Positions 8,469-18,127 are shown, counted from the first letter of the stretch. The stretch is 64,000 bases of DNA from Metallumcola ferriviriculae (GCF_035573695.1 NZ_CP121694.1:2952501-3016500); one strand, 5' to 3'. A program made the numbers and translations. Notes: generated by a model not told the origin, from the letters alone.

Positions 8469-8684
8469 TTATAACGAGGCATTACCGCCATCATCGGCAT
8501 AGGCAATTTTCACATTAGCTTTGTACTCGTTAAGTTTGCCGTTATGAACATTAGCGGTCAAATTGTAGACTTCCACACCAGTAATGTTGGGGATACCCCG
8601 GGAAGCTTCATTCACCGCTGCCTGCACTGCATCCTTCCAGTTATAAGCTGATTCACCAACTAGTTCAACTACTTTTACATGCAT
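8469..8684 (-). CDS. Dodecin family flavin-binding protein
   Basis: 71 residues matching the dodecin pattern throughout: VVELVGESAYNWKDAV at the start, then ITGVEVYNLTANV and the last strand YKANVKIAYAD. Dodecins form hollow 12-mers that store or buffer flavins. The SD is AAGGAGGG and the start ATG is clear. The gene is transcribed alone from a promoter with a TATAAT box and an overlapping GTGAC/GTCAC dyad. Its place between sigF and spoVAC is not usual. Confidence 0.92.
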   Translation of the reverse strand: MHVKVVELVGESAYNWKDAVQAAVNEASRGIPNITGVEVYNLTANVHNGKLNEYKANVKIAYADDGGNASL

Positions 8685-8736
8685 GTTTATCCCTCCTTAT
8701 CAAATTTCTGTTTTTAGTTTTAGCTCATCTTGCAAA

Positions 8737-8768
8737 TTATATACCAAAATAATGTGACCAAAGTCACT
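8737..8768 (-). promoter_or_regulatory. Dodecin promoter with CRP/FNR-like dyad
   Basis: On the minus strand a TATAAT -10 box (8737-8742) follows AGTGACTTTGGTCACA (8753-8768), a near match to the CRP/FNR half-site layout TGTGA-N6-TCACA. The dyad lies where a -35 box would be, so it may bind an activator replacing -35 contacts, or a repressor. Confidence 0.5.
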
Positions 8769-8837
8769 TTTTTATCATGACCTTGGCCCGTTGTTAATTG
8801 TTTAAATTGTTTGATAATATGGTGATAAGTAATAGCA

Positions 8838-8915
8838 GGTCTGAGGCCGGGAATGGAGCCCGGAGACCCAGAGTCCAGAGGCTCCCGCGAAGGCACTGTT
8901 ATTGCGCACACAACC
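8838..8915 (-). other. Possible structured intergenic RNA between sigF and the dodecin gene
   Basis: The segment can form nested helices: GGTCT with AGACC outside, and CCGGG with CCCGG inside around a 7-base loop. There is no T-run, so it is not a plain terminator. I do not recognise a known RNA family, and it does not fold into a normal tRNA. Confidence 0.25.
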
Positions 8916-8920
8916 CCATC

Positions 8921-9703
8921 TTACCTTTTTTCGTTATCCGCCAGTAACTGGCGGATTTGTTTTAGGGCCTGTCTTTCAATCCGCGAAACTTGAACTTGGG
9001 ATAATCCTATCACTTCCGCTACTTCTGTTTGGGTCTTATCTTGGAAAAAGCGCATTAGCAACACTTTTCGATGCTTTTCAGACAATGACATCAGTAAATC
9101 CTTTAAAGCAATTTTATCAAACCAAACATTCTCGTCTTCCTTGGTGCTGCCTAGTTGGTCCGATACAAAAATGGGATCACCACTATCCTGATAAAGTGTA
9201 TCATAGATGGAACTGGGCAATTGGGCTGCCTCCAGGGCCTCCACTATTTGTTCCTTTGGTATGTCCAAGCTCTCAGCAAGTTCATTAATGCTGGGTTCAC
9301 GCCCCATATTTTTACTTAATTCTTCCCTCCGAATTCTAACCTTTCCGGCAATTTCCTTTAACGAACGGCTCACCTTCACCGGACTATCATCCCTAAGGAA
9401 ACGACGGATTTCCCCGACAATCATGGGTACTGCATATGTAGAAAACTTCACCCCATAAGACATATCAAATTTATCAATAGCTTTAATAAGCCCGATGGTA
9501 CCGATTTGAAAAAGATCATCCAAATCATAACCTCGATTGTCAAAACGCTTGACGACATTAAAGACTAATTTCAAGTTGCAGTTTATTAGCTGCTCCCGGG
9601 CCTCTTCATCTCCATTTCTGGTTTTCTCCAGCAAATCCACTTGTTGTTGATCAGAGAGAAGAGGGAAACGAGGCAGATTCATTTCGGATAAACGACCAAC
9701 CAT
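8921..9703 (-). CDS. sigF: Forespore RNA polymerase sigma factor sigma-F
   Basis: 260 residues of the SigF/SigG/SigB class. Region 2 has DLDDLFQIGTIGLIKAIDKFD, and region 4 ends with a helix-turn-helix (TQTEVAEVIGLSQVQVSRIE). It is the last gene of spoIIAA-spoIIAB-sigF, 14 bases after spoIIAB. The order identifies it as SigF rather than SigG: SpoIIAB holds it inactive until SpoIIAA is dephosphorylated in the forespore. The N-terminus (MVGRLSEMNLPRFPLLSDQQ) is of the usual short type. Confidence 0.95.
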   Translation of the reverse strand: MVGRLSEMNLPRFPLLSDQQQVDLLEKTRNGDEEAREQLINCNLKLVFNVVKRFDNRGYDLDDLFQIGTIGLIKAIDKFDMSYGVKFSTYAVPMIVGEIRRFLRDDSPVKVSRSLKEIAGKVRIRREELSKNMGREPSINELAESLDIPKEQIVEALEAAQLPSSIYDTLYQDSGDPIFVSDQLGSTKEDENVWFDKIALKDLLMSLSEKHRKVLLMRFFQDKTQTEVAEVIGLSQVQVSRIERQALKQIRQLLADNEKR

Positions 9704-9717
9704 GGCGCTGCTCTCCC

Positions 9718-10158
9718 TTACTTACTTAACTTTTTTAACATGTGTACTAGCGTGCCCCGCCCGGGCTCTGATTTAACATCCAGTCCATCCATAAAAGACT
9801 GCATGAAAACGAATCCCAATCCCATCCGCTCGGGGTCTGAAGAATATGTAGGTTCCATGGCCTGTTGGACATCCTCAATACCTTTCCCCTCGTCCTGCAC
9901 CACTATTTCCAGAAATTCCTCATAGCGATTTATTTCCAGGTTGATCTGCCCGTCAGGACTAGTCTCATAGCCGTGAATGATGGCATTAGAAACTGCCTCG
10001 GATACTGCAACCTTGACTTCTTCCAGGTCATTTAAAGTAAGGTCAGACTGGGCGGCCATGCTGGCCACCGTAACCCTGGCAAGCGCCACGTTATCCGGCA
10101 CGCTTGTAAATTCCATTTTTAAGCTGTTTAATAACTTGCCCAAATTTTCGTATTTCAC
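9718..10158 (-). CDS. spoIIAB: Anti-sigma-F factor and serine kinase SpoIIAB
   Basis: 146 residues with a GHKL ATPase fold: N box EAVSNAIIHGYE, G1 box DEGKGIED and G2 box MGLGFVFMQSFMD. It binds sigma-F when loaded with ATP and phosphorylates SpoIIAA. The length equals that of the Bacillus protein. It follows spoIIAA after 12 bases and precedes sigF after 14, the standard co-translated layout. Confidence 0.96.
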   Translation of the reverse strand: MKYENLGKLLNSLKMEFTSVPDNVALARVTVASMAAQSDLTLNDLEEVKVAVSEAVSNAIIHGYETSPDGQINLEINRYEEFLEIVVQDEGKGIEDVQQAMEPTYSSDPERMGLGFVFMQSFMDGLDVKSEPGRGTLVHMLKKLSK

Positions 10159-10170
10159 CGTTCTTCCCCC

Positions 10171-10509
10171 TTAGGATAGTTGGGATAGTGCATCGGACTC
10201 GGTTGGGTAAACGCCGATGATCTTCATAATTCCCGATAACTCCAAAATACGCTCCACCACAGGCCGGGCACCGCTGATTACCATCACCCGACCGTCTTTA
10301 ATCAGCTTCTTGTACCTGCCAAGTATTACACCAAGACCAGAACTGTCAATAAAACTAACCCCTGACAGATCCAATAACAAATTTGAATCCGGATGCTGTT
10401 CTAATCCTCTATCCAGCACCTGCCGGAATCGTTCCGCGACCTTCATATCTAATTCGCCGCTGACGGATACCTTTAATGTATTGCCATAATGTTTGACCTT
10501 TAAATTCAA
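10171..10509 (-). CDS. spoIIAA: Anti-anti-sigma factor SpoIIAA
   Basis: A STAS-domain protein with the phosphorylation site in FIDSSGLGVILGRYK. I place the start at the TTG at 10509 (112 residues), behind SD AAGGGGGG. An upstream in-frame ATG at 10542 would lie 3 bases from the predicted -10 box and so would not be on the transcript in a usable position. In its dephosphorylated form SpoIIAA frees sigma-F from SpoIIAB. It is the first gene of the operon, downstream of a sigma-H promoter and a Spo0A box. Confidence 0.93.
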   Translation of the reverse strand: MNLKVKHYGNTLKVSVSGELDMKVAERFRQVLDRGLEQHPDSNLLLDLSGVSFIDSSGLGVILGRYKKLIKDGRVMVISGARPVVERILELSGIMKIIGVYPTESDALSQLS

Positions 10510-10544
10510 ACTAAGGCCCCCCTTTTTTCGGTGCTCTGCCATGG

Positions 10545-10576
10545 ATTATTCGATAGATCAGTTGGCAAATCCTGCT
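10545..10576 (-). promoter_or_regulatory. Sigma-H promoter of the spoIIA operon
   Basis: On the minus strand AGCAGGATTT (10567-10576), then 12 bases, then ATCGAATAA. This is a full match to the sigma-H pattern RNAGGAWWW-N11/12-RNNGAATWW. The operon is known to be sigma-H and Spo0A dependent in Bacillus. Confidence 0.85.
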
Positions 10577-10594
10577 AAATTACTTGGCTAAGAA

Positions 10595-10601
10595 TGTCGA
10601 A
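10595..10601. promoter_or_regulatory. Spo0A box upstream of spoIIA
   Basis: TGTCGAA, an exact match to the 0A box, lies about 20 bases upstream of the sigma-H -35 element. Confidence 0.65.
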
Positions 10602-10626
10602 GTACGGTTTTCTAAAGAATAGAAAA

Positions 10627-10671
10627 AATAACTTGACAAAATGGTGTCAGGCACCATTTTGTCAAGTTATT
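10627..10671. repeat. 45-base palindromic repeat, copy B
   Basis: Same element as 6789-6833, with the inner GGTGTC/GGCACC pair giving one G-T wobble. It lies between the spoIIA promoter region and the dacF terminator. Confidence 0.9.
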
Positions 10672-10675
10672 GCAC

Positions 10676-10700
10676 AAAAAAAGCAGCCGAAGCTGCTTTT
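10676..10700 (-). terminator. Terminator of dacF
   Basis: On the minus strand AAAAGCAGC pairs with GCTGCTTTT over a TTCG loop, followed by T residues. It separates dacF from spoIIAA, which in Bacillus are co-transcribed in the forespore. Confidence 0.85.
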
Positions 10701-10707
10701 AAAATAT

Positions 10708-11850
10708 CTATTTTCCTAATATATTACGAAAAGTCTTCTTTAAAATGTGGAAAAATCCCGCCCGTTCAACAGCTTGAGCTGCCACCAGGTCTACCCGATT
10801 TACCTCTTCCCCCTGATTGTACACCACCACTTCCCCCAATTTCTGCCCAGCTTCAATCGGCGCCTCCACATATTGCTCAAGATTAACTTTTGTTTCCACT
10901 TTTACTTCTTCCCCTTTTTCCGAGAGGAAACCTACATTATCACTGGCAACGGCATCTATCTGTTCAAGCAGTCCTTTGCTCACATCCACGATACCCACTT
11001 TATCACCCTTGCTGTAAGTTGAGTGGAATTTAAAGGTATTAAAACCATAGTTTAAAAGATTCATAGCGTTGGAAAAATGGCCGTTTCTTTTCTCCACACC
11101 CATTACCACCGCGACCAGTCTTAGCCCCTCCCGTTGAGCAGTAGCGGTAAGATTGCGCTTAGCAATAGAGGTGGTACCGGTCTTAAGACCGTCTGCTCCC
11201 TTGTACCACCACAGCAGCTTATTTAAATTCCAAAGCTTCAATTCCGGTTCCGCCCTGAACTCATAATATTCCGTTGAAACAATTTCCATCATCTTTGACA
11301 TGGTTGTGGCGTGCCGGCCGATTACAGCCATGTCGTAGGCAGTGGTGTAATGATCATCATCGTGCAGTCCGTGAGAATTAACAAAGTGGGTATTCTTCGC
11401 ACCCAACTCCTTAGCCCGCTTATTCATCATGTCTACAAAATTTTCTTCCGTACCGCCAATGTATTCGGCTACTGCCACACTGGCATCATTTGCCGAACCC
11501 ACCGCCACCGCAATCAAAAGCTTTTCCAGAGTAAATGTTTCCCCGGGTTCAAGCCAAACCTGGGAACCGCCGTAACTGCAGGCATTTTCGCTGGCCGTGA
11601 CTTTGTCGGTCAACTGCACTTTGCCCTGCTCCACCGCCTCCAAGGCCACTATTAGAGTCATCATTTTAGTCATACTTGCCGGGTACCATTTTTTATGGGC
11701 ATCCTGGTCATAAAGCAACTTTCCGGTAGCCGCGTCCATTAAAGCAGCACTTTCCACATCCAAATTCAAATCAACGGCATACGCGCCGCTTACAACCATG
11801 ACAGAAAACAACATAGTGAATATAAGTGTAAAAGCAAGTTTCCTTTTCAC
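10708..11850 (-). CDS. dacF: D-alanyl-D-alanine carboxypeptidase DacF
   Basis: 380 residues. A signal peptide (about 1-25, cleaving after AYA) is followed by a penicillin-binding transpeptidase-like domain: SMTK at 59-62, the SxN region SANDAS, and KTGTT. The C-terminal beta domain (about 275-360) is of PBP5 type, with a basic amphipathic tail for membrane anchoring. It trims pentapeptide stems in peptidoglycan. Its place beside spoIIA matches Bacillus dacF, which adjusts spore cortex cross-linking. DacF versus DacB is decided on position only. Confidence 0.92.
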   Translation of the reverse strand: MKRKLAFTLIFTMLFSVMVVSGAYAVDLNLDVESAALMDAATGKLLYDQDAHKKWYPASMTKMMTLIVALEAVEQGKVQLTDKVTASENACSYGGSQVWLEPGETFTLEKLLIAVAVGSANDASVAVAEYIGGTEENFVDMMNKRAKELGAKNTHFVNSHGLHDDDHYTTAYDMAVIGRHATTMSKMMEIVSTEYYEFRAEPELKLWNLNKLLWWYKGADGLKTGTTSIAKRNLTATAQREGLRLVAVVMGVEKRNGHFSNAMNLLNYGFNTFKFHSTYSKGDKVGIVDVSKGLLEQIDAVASDNVGFLSEKGEEVKVETKVNLEQYVEAPIEAGQKLGEVVVYNQGEEVNRVDLVAAQAVERAGFFHILKKTFRNILGK

Positions 11851-11940
11851 CGGTATTCCCTCCCGGAAATTAAGGTTAAGGCCCGTTCAACGGGCTTCAT
11901 ACCTCTACTTTATTATCCGGCAAGGGGAAATATGACAAGT

Positions 11941-13266
11941 TTAAGGCGCATTCCGGTATTCCCCAGTATCGGTGACAAAACCTAATATTAAAGGATGTTT
12001 CTCCGGCTGCCCATAGGTAAATGCTTCAGCCAACATGTCCGTTGCTTGCGCCGCACGCCTCTCATCTGCGGCATGAATTTCCGCGAGTTGCTCACCCACG
12101 GCAACCTTATCCCCTCTTTTAGCTTTTAAAACTATTCCGGCCGCCAGATCAATTTCGTCCTCTTTCCGGCTGCGACCGGCACCGGCCGCCATTGCCGCCA
12201 AGCCAACCTTTTCCGCGTGCAAATGACTGATATAACCATTAGTTTTACTATAAAGTGGAATAATTACCTGCGCCCGAGGCAACAGATTATAATTTTCCAG
12301 GGCCTCAGCATTACCACCCTGAGTCGTAACCATTTCCCTGAGTTTCTTGAGGCCGGAGCCGTTACGCAAAAGTTCCGTCAGTATCTCTTTACCGCGGTGT
12401 TCGTCTGCTGCCTTTCCAGCAGCAGCCAACATCCGTGCACCTAGTTCAAGACAAAGCTGACGCAAGTCTTCAGGACCGTGTCCCTTCAAGGTTTCCACCG
12501 CCTCCACAACCTCTAAAGCATTGCCCACCGTCTTACCCAATGGTTGGTCCATGTCAGAGACTAAAGCAGTGGTCTCCCGCTTCATACTGCTGCCAATGTC
12601 CACCATAGCTTTGGCTAAGGCAAAAGCTTCTTCGGCAGTTTTCATGAAGGCACCGCTGCCGACCTTAACATCTAAAATAATCTTGTCCGCCCCCGAGGCC
12701 AACTTTTTACTCATGATACTAGAAGCAATCAAGGGTAGACTATTAACCGTGGCGGTAACATCCCTCAGCGCATAAAGCTTTTTATCCGCCGGTACCAGAT
12801 TCCCCGTCTGACCCACCACAGCGAGGCCTACTTCTCTTACTTGGCGTAAAAATTGCTCCGGCGCCAAATCCACCTGCAAGCCGGGGATGGCAGCAAGTTT
12901 ATCCAAGGTACCACCGGTATGACCCAGACCTCGGCCAGACATTTTCGCCACCGGAATGCCTGCTGCAGCCACCAACGGTGCTACCACCAGGGTAGTCTTA
13001 TCGCCTACCCCGCCGGTACTGTGCTTATCTACCTTCACACCGGGTATGTCTGAAAGATCTATTTGGTCTCCGGACTGCAGCATCACCTGGGTAAAATGCG
13101 CCGTCTCCCGAGCAGTCATGCCTTGAAAAAAAACCGCCATGGTAAAGGCGGACATTTGATAATCGGGAATATCGCCGGCTGCATAGCCGTTCAATAGAAA
13201 TTGTATTTCTTCTTGGCTGAGTTCCGCACCGTCTCTTTTTTTTGCAATAACATCATAAACCCTCAT
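11941..13266 (-). CDS. pdp: Pyrimidine-nucleoside phosphorylase
   Basis: 441 residues with the thymidine/pyrimidine phosphorylase signature KMSGRGLGHTGGTLDKL and the phosphate site KHSTGGVGDKT. It splits uridine, thymidine and deoxyuridine to base and (deoxy)ribose-1-phosphate. It is the third gene of a deoB-PNP-pdp salvage operon, starting 25 bases after the purine enzyme. The product feeds DeoB. The length is typical of the Bacillus enzyme (433). Confidence 0.93.
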   Translation of the reverse strand: MRVYDVIAKKRDGAELSQEEIQFLLNGYAAGDIPDYQMSAFTMAVFFQGMTARETAHFTQVMLQSGDQIDLSDIPGVKVDKHSTGGVGDKTTLVVAPLVAAAGIPVAKMSGRGLGHTGGTLDKLAAIPGLQVDLAPEQFLRQVREVGLAVVGQTGNLVPADKKLYALRDVTATVNSLPLIASSIMSKKLASGADKIILDVKVGSGAFMKTAEEAFALAKAMVDIGSSMKRETTALVSDMDQPLGKTVGNALEVVEAVETLKGHGPEDLRQLCLELGARMLAAAGKAADEHRGKEILTELLRNGSGLKKLREMVTTQGGNAEALENYNLLPRAQVIIPLYSKTNGYISHLHAEKVGLAAMAAGAGRSRKEDEIDLAAGIVLKAKRGDKVAVGEQLAEIHAADERRAAQATDMLAEAFTYGQPEKHPLILGFVTDTGEYRNAP

Positions 13267-13291
13267 TGGTACACACTCCCGATTCTTAAAT

Positions 13292-14113
13292 TTACAAACG
13301 CTGCACCACTAACCGCACCAATCCCAGAAACTTCGATTTTGTTTTTTCCGCAGTATCCATCACTTCATCATGACTTAACAAATGATGTCCTAGGCCAGCA
13401 GCCATATTGGTAATACAAGAAATTCCCAAGACTTTTATTCCAGCATGGCGTGCCACAATTACCTCCGCCACCGTACTCATGCCCACCATATCCACGCCGA
13501 TAGTCTTGAGATAATTTATTTCCGCCGGTGTCTCATAGCTTGGTCCTGCCAGCCCGCCATAGACACCATCCTTCAGCGGTATGCCTTGTTCATCACCAGC
13601 TTCTTCTGCTGTTTTTCGTAACTCAGGAGCGTATGCCTCGGTCATATCCGGAAATCTTGGGCCAAATTCATCATAATTCGGTCCAATTAAAGGATTTGTC
13701 CCAGTTAGGTTAATATGGTCACTTATTAATACTAAATCCCCCGCCTCAAACTTCGAATTGGTACCACCAGCTGCATTAGTAACAATAAGCGTCTCAACAC
13801 CCAACTTCTTCATAACACGAACCGGATATGTAACTTCCTGTATGGAATAACCTTCATAAAAGTGAAATCTTCCCTGCATTGCAACTACATCTTTACCCTG
13901 CAGTTTGCCAAACACCAATTGACCCTTATGACCTGTTACCGTTGACACCGGGAAGTTAGGAATATCCTCATAGGGTATTATAAAGGGCTCTTCGATTTCT
14001 TCTGCCAGTACTCCGAGACCTGAGCCCAGTATCAAACCTATCTGAGGATTAAAAGAAACTTTACCCTTGAGATATCCAATAGTTTGTTCCAGTTTAGCTA
14101 TCATCTTGTCCAA
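13292..14113 (-). CDS. Purine-nucleoside phosphorylase
   Basis: 273 residues of the trimeric PNP class (PunA/PupG type). Phosphate site GLILGSGLG, base site TNAAGG, and the C-terminal [19 protein letters not shown]. It cleaves inosine and guanosine (deoxy)ribosides to base and sugar-1-phosphate. It overlaps deoB by 13 bases, so translation is coupled. The order xerD-deoB-PNP-dacF matches Bacillus, with pdp added here. Confidence 0.94.
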   Translation of the reverse strand: MDKMIAKLEQTIGYLKGKVSFNPQIGLILGSGLGVLAEEIEEPFIIPYEDIPNFPVSTVTGHKGQLVFGKLQGKDVVAMQGRFHFYEGYSIQEVTYPVRVMKKLGVETLIVTNAAGGTNSKFEAGDLVLISDHINLTGTNPLIGPNYDEFGPRFPDMTEAYAPELRKTAEEAGDEQGIPLKDGVYGGLAGPSYETPAEINYLKTIGVDMVGMSTVAEVIVARHAGIKVLGISCITNMAAGLGHHLLSHDEVMDTAEKTKSKFLGLVRLVVQRL

Positions 14114-15327
14114 GAGTCGTCCCCTCCTTTGAAATTATTGTTATCGGCTCTTATTGATTCTATTATTTCCCTAGCAAAGGATTCACCGTGAGCGGTGGAA
14201 CCGCAGTGAAGAAGTTCCGCGATAGTGGCGCCCAAATCGCTAAAGCTTCTGCGGGTACCAATATCAACCCCGGGCTTAACCTGCCGACCGGCAACCAATA
14301 CCGGCACATGCTCTCTAGTATGGTCCGTACCGGGAAAACCCGGGTCAGTGCCGTGGTCTGCGGTAATAACCAGGACATCCTCGGGAGACATCAATGCCAT
14401 AATTCCCGGCAGTTCTTTATCAAATGCTGCCAATGCTTTGGCATACCCTTCTATATTATTGCGGTGACCATAAAGCATATCAAAATCCACCAAGTTGGCA
14501 AAAATAAGACCCGCCTTATCCTGCTGCAGGAATTCTTTAATGCGCAGTACCCCTTCTTCATTGCTGGTGCTGCTTAAGGAGTTAGTGATACCAACGCCGG
14601 CAAAAACATCCTTGATCTTACCCACCGCCATCACTTCTTCTCCGCTTTCCGCCACCAATTGCAGCAGCGTCTTTTCCGGTGGTTGTAAAGAAAAATCATG
14701 CCGTCGCGGCGTACGGGTAAAATTACCCGGTTGGCCGATAAAGGGCCGAGCAATCACCCGGCCGACAGCGTGCTCGCCGGTCAATATCTTTCTGGCGACA
14801 CGGCACATGTGATAAAGGTCTTCTATGGGGATTACATCCTCGTGGGCGGCGATCTGAAGAACACTGTCCGCTGAGGTGTAAACTATCGGGAAACCGGTGT
14901 CCATGTGTTCCCTGCCCAATTCCTGAATTATTTCCGTGCCTGAAGCCGCTTTGTTACCCAAAATACCGCGCCCAATCTGCTGTTTGAAGGGTTCTAATAT
15001 TTCAGGTGGAAAACCCTGTGGATAGGTGGGAAAAGGCTGCTCCAGTACCACACCGGACATTTCCCAATGGCCGGTAGTAGTATCCTTGCCCGCCGACCTT
15101 TCCTGCATTTTCCCAAAAGCACCTTTGGGCATGTCCATCGCCTGTATTCCGGGTACCTGGATAATATTACCTAGACCCAAATCGCTCATATTGGGGAGTG
15201 CTAGGCCGCCTACGCCCTCCGCCACATGAAGCAAAGTATTCGCACCTGCATCTCCATACTCTGCCGCATCAGGCAAAGCACCAATTCCCACACTATCCAG
15301 GACTATTAAAATTACACGACGTATCAA
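14101..15327 (-). CDS. deoB: Phosphopentomutase
   Basis: 408 residues of the alkaline-phosphatase-like superfamily: N-terminal metal site [13 protein letters not shown], the catalytic threonine region [12 protein letters not shown] and the C-terminal metal site [18 protein letters not shown]. It interconverts (deoxy)ribose-1-phosphate and -5-phosphate, linking the two phosphorylases to the pentose phosphate pathway. It starts 18 bases after xerD. Confidence 0.95.
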   Translation of the reverse strand: MIRRVILIVLDSVGIGALPDAAEYGDAGANTLLHVAEGVGGLALPNMSDLGLGNIIQVPGIQAMDMPKGAFGKMQERSAGKDTTTGHWEMSGVVLEQPFPTYPQGFPPEILEPFKQQIGRGILGNKAASGTEIIQELGREHMDTGFPIVYTSADSVLQIAAHEDVIPIEDLYHMCRVARKILTGEHAVGRVIARPFIGQPGNFTRTPRRHDFSLQPPEKTLLQLVAESGEEVMAVGKIKDVFAGVGITNSLSSTSNEEGVLRIKEFLQQDKAGLIFANLVDFDMLYGHRNNIEGYAKALAAFDKELPGIMALMSPEDVLVITADHGTDPGFPGTDHTREHVPVLVAGRQVKPGVDIGTRRSFSDLGATIAELLHCGSTAHGESFAREIIESIRADNNNFKGGDDSWTR

Positions 15328-15345
15328 ATAAAGACCTCCTGTCCG

Positions 15346-16257
15346 CTATGCGCGAGGGTGTGTTTCATCATACACTTCTTTAATCCGGCTTTTGGTAAGG
15401 TGAGTATAAATTTGAGTGGTGGTAATATCCGCATGCCCGAGCATTTCCTGCACAGCCCGCAAATCCGCACCATTCTCCAACAGGTGCGTGGCAAAAGAAT
15501 GTCTTAAGGTATGCGGGGCAATATCTTTATTAATCCCCGCATCGACCGCATATTTCTTTAACAGCTTCCAAAAACCTTGACGGGTTAAGCGCCGTCCGTG
15601 TTGATTGACAAATAGTGCCGGCTCATCAAAATGCTTAATTAGTTTATTTCTTCCCTTTTCCAAATATTCATTAAGACAGCGGGCAGCCACCGAACCCATG
15701 GGTACAATCCGTTCCTTCGCCCCTTTGCCGAAGCAGCGCACGAAGCCCAGTTCCAGATTAAGATGGGGTACATCAAGGGCCATCAATTCCGACACCCTCA
15801 GTCCCGTGGCATAAAGCAGTTCCAACATCGCCTTATCCCGCAGCCCCGCTTTTTTGCCAGTATCGGGTTGATCCAGCAATGCAACAACTTCATCGGGGCT
15901 CAGCACATGAGGGAGTTTCTTTGCTAATTTAGGTGAATCTAAGTTAATTGTCGGGTCTTTTTCTACAGCACTTTCACGGGTAAGAAAATGATAAAAGGAT
16001 TTCAAAGCTGCCAGGTGCCGGGATACTGTAGCCGGCGCACGCCCTTTTTGCTGCAGTTTAAGCAGGTAAGCCATGATATGGTTACGATGTACTGCTTCTA
16101 CGCTTTTTATATCCCGTTCCTTTAGCCACTCCAGAAATTGGTGCAGGTCCCGATGATAAGAAGAAAGTGTATTTTCCGCCAGTCCTCTCTCCACGGCCAG
16201 ATAATGCAAAAACTCCTCCACCCAATAATTAGCCATAAAAGCAGCATCCCTCTCCAA
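15346..16257 (-). CDS. xerD: Site-specific tyrosine recombinase XerD
   Basis: 303 residues: an N-terminal SAM-like DNA-binding domain (about 8-95) and a catalytic domain with the active-site set Arg (GLRVSEL), Lys (GKGAKER), HTLRH, LGHADI and Tyr (TQIYTHL). It resolves chromosome dimers at dif. The start may be the inner Met8, MANYWVEEF. The position next to deoB matches the Bacillus ripX/xerD locus. No phage or integron genes surround it, so it is a chromosomal housekeeping copy. Confidence 0.93.
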   Translation of the reverse strand: MERDAAFMANYWVEEFLHYLAVERGLAENTLSSYHRDLHQFLEWLKERDIKSVEAVHRNHIMAYLLKLQQKGRAPATVSRHLAALKSFYHFLTRESAVEKDPTINLDSPKLAKKLPHVLSPDEVVALLDQPDTGKKAGLRDKAMLELLYATGLRVSELMALDVPHLNLELGFVRCFGKGAKERIVPMGSVAARCLNEYLEKGRNKLIKHFDEPALFVNQHGRRLTRQGFWKLLKKYAVDAGINKDIAPHTLRHSFATHLLENGADLRAVQEMLGHADITTTQIYTHLTKSRIKEVYDETHPRA

Positions 16258-16313
16258 ATTAACTTTGGTAGGGTTTTCTACAAAAAAAGAGGAAGTTCCT
16301 GCGTTAACCGCAA

Positions 16314-16634
16314 TTATCTTCCTCCCTGATAATATTCTTTTAACTTTGATACAAAACCACCGAACCAGTCCTCCCCCGCTTCACCGTCGGCCGGCGTCGG
16401 AGTTAGGTCTTGCTCCACCCCAGGGCTTGCCTGAACCGCCGCTTTGCCTAAATCTTGTTTAGCCGGGTTTTCTACTCTGACCGGCTGACCGGGAGCATGG
16501 TTCAAGTCTTCATTCTCGGCTACATCTACCATCAGATTGTTAAAACTGAGGCCAATCAAAAGCAGCAATCCGAACAATAAGACTATCCGCAGCGCAGCCA
16601 GTTTCACCCGAGCATTGGTGACTACTATCAGCAC
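16314..16634 (-). CDS. Small single-pass membrane protein upstream of xerD
   Basis: 106 residues: a basic N-terminus, one membrane helix (about 15-35, LRIVLLFGLLLLIGLSF) and a Pro/Ala/acidic hydrophilic tail predicted outside. I do not recognise a domain. In Bacillus a small membrane protein of unknown function (YqzK) lies at this place, so it may be its counterpart by position, although the sequences are not obviously alike. The start codon is ATG or the nearby GTG. Confidence 0.55.
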   Translation of the reverse strand: MLIVVTNARVKLAALRIVLLFGLLLLIGLSFNNLMVDVAENEDLNHAPGQPVRVENPAKQDLGKAAVQASPGVEQDLTPTPADGEAGEDWFGGFVSKLKEYYQGGR

Positions 16635-16722
16635 CCTGCCTCATCCTTCCTGTTCACATTTATATACTGAAAAGATATGTGAACATGCCCAGGTTTAGAA
16701 CATCAGCTGCCTTTTTGAATTG

Positions 16723-18087
16723 CTAACTTCGCCGTACTTTCTTACCCAACTCGCTTTCAGTAAGGAAACGATGGGTCTCCGCCACTACAACACCGCTAAG
16801 CCCCAATAAACCAATTAAGTTGGGGATGGCCATCAAAGCGTTCATGATGTCGGCCACGCTCCACACCAACGATAGGTTTATTGAAGTACCAAGAAAAACG
16901 GCCACAATCCAAGCATAGCGATACCACTTTATGCTTTTGAAACCAAATAGATATTCAAAAGATTTCTCACCATAATAAGCCCAGCCGAGAATGGTGGAAA
17001 AGGCAAAAAATACGATACCTAAACTAACAATTAATCCACCCGGCCCGGGTAACCCTTCCCGGAAAGATATCACCGTCAATGCCGCTCCGGTCTCACCTGA
17101 GTTCCACATGCCACTGGAAATAATAGCTAACGCAGTAATGGTGCAAACTACCAGAGTATCAATAAATGTCCCTGTCATAGATACCAAAGCCTGGCGGCCG
17201 GGGAAGTCTGTTTTTGCCGCCGCTGCGGCGATAGGAGCACTGCCCAAACCGGCCTCGTTAGAGAATACCCCTCGGGCCACACCCATTCTTATAGCCAATA
17301 AGACGCCTGAGCCGGCAAAGCCGCCCGCCGCGGCAGTACCAGTGAATGCCTGACCGACTATCATTCCCAAGGCCCGCGGGATCTCAGAGAAGTTAATGAT
17401 AATAATTAACAGCCCGCCCAAAATATAAAACACGGCCATTAACGGAACCAACCAGGAAGTTACCCGGGCAATGCTTTTAATTCCACCAAGAATAACCATA
17501 GCCACCAGAGCCGCAAGAATTATCCCGGTAATTCTGGGGTCAATGCCAAAAGAGGTCTTAATAGCATCAGCCACAGAGTTTGATTGAACGGTATTACCGA
17601 TACCAAAAGCTGCCACAGATGCAAAAACAGCGAATAAAGTGCCCAGCCATTTCCAGCCCAAGCCCCGGCTAATATAATACATGGGTCCGCCGGATATTTC
17701 TCCCTTTTCGTCTTTAATACGGTATTTCACCGCTAAGATAGCTTCCGCATATTTGGTTGCCATACCAAAAAGCGCGGTAATCCACATCCAAAATACCGCA
17801 CCTGGGCCGCCGGCAGCAATAGCAGTAGCCACACCGGCAATATTCCCGGTACCGATGGTGGCTGCCAAAGCAGTCATCAGTGCCTGGAATGGAGTAATAT
17901 CTCCTTCTCCCTGATCTTCTTTATCAGGTTTTTTAAAGACAAGTGAGAGCGCATATGGTAATTTGCGTATTTGTAAAAACTTCATCCTAAAGGTGAGGTA
18001 AATTCCCGTGCCAACCAACAGGGTCAACATGTAGGGTCCCCAGACCCAGCTACTTATATCACTTAGCAGTTCAGTAAATGCCGCCAT
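16723..18087 (-). CDS. Sodium:alanine symporter (AGCS family)
   Basis: 454 residues, about 10-11 membrane helices. Family features include [31 protein letters not shown] near residues 70-100 and [20 protein letters not shown] in the middle. It imports alanine or glycine with sodium. Alanine dehydrogenase starts right upstream in the same direction (40 bases between), so the two form an alanine-use unit. Exact substrate cannot be read from sequence. Confidence 0.92.
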   Translation of the reverse strand: MAAFTELLSDISSWVWGPYMLTLLVGTGIYLTFRMKFLQIRKLPYALSLVFKKPDKEDQGEGDITPFQALMTALAATIGTGNIAGVATAIAAGGPGAVFWMWITALFGMATKYAEAILAVKYRIKDEKGEISGGPMYYISRGLGWKWLGTLFAVFASVAAFGIGNTVQSNSVADAIKTSFGIDPRITGIILAALVAMVILGGIKSIARVTSWLVPLMAVFYILGGLLIIIINFSEIPRALGMIVGQAFTGTAAAGGFAGSGVLLAIRMGVARGVFSNEAGLGSAPIAAAAAKTDFPGRQALVSMTGTFIDTLVVCTITALAIISSGMWNSGETGAALTVISFREGLPGPGGLIVSLGIVFFAFSTILGWAYYGEKSFEYLFGFKSIKWYRYAWIVAVFLGTSINLSLVWSVADIMNALMAIPNLIGLLGLSGVVVAETHRFLTESELGKKVRRS

Positions 18088-18127
18088 TTTTTATCACCTC
18101 TCTGTTGATATTTAAAAATAGAATTTA

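Noticed and set aside
8838-8911. tRNA-like cloverleaf
   Set aside because: A T-arm-like stem is present, but there is no T-loop consensus, no anticodon arm and no acceptor pairing.
15346-16257. Phage or integron integrase
   Set aside because: Neighbours and sequence identify chromosomal XerD; no phage genes or att sites surround it.
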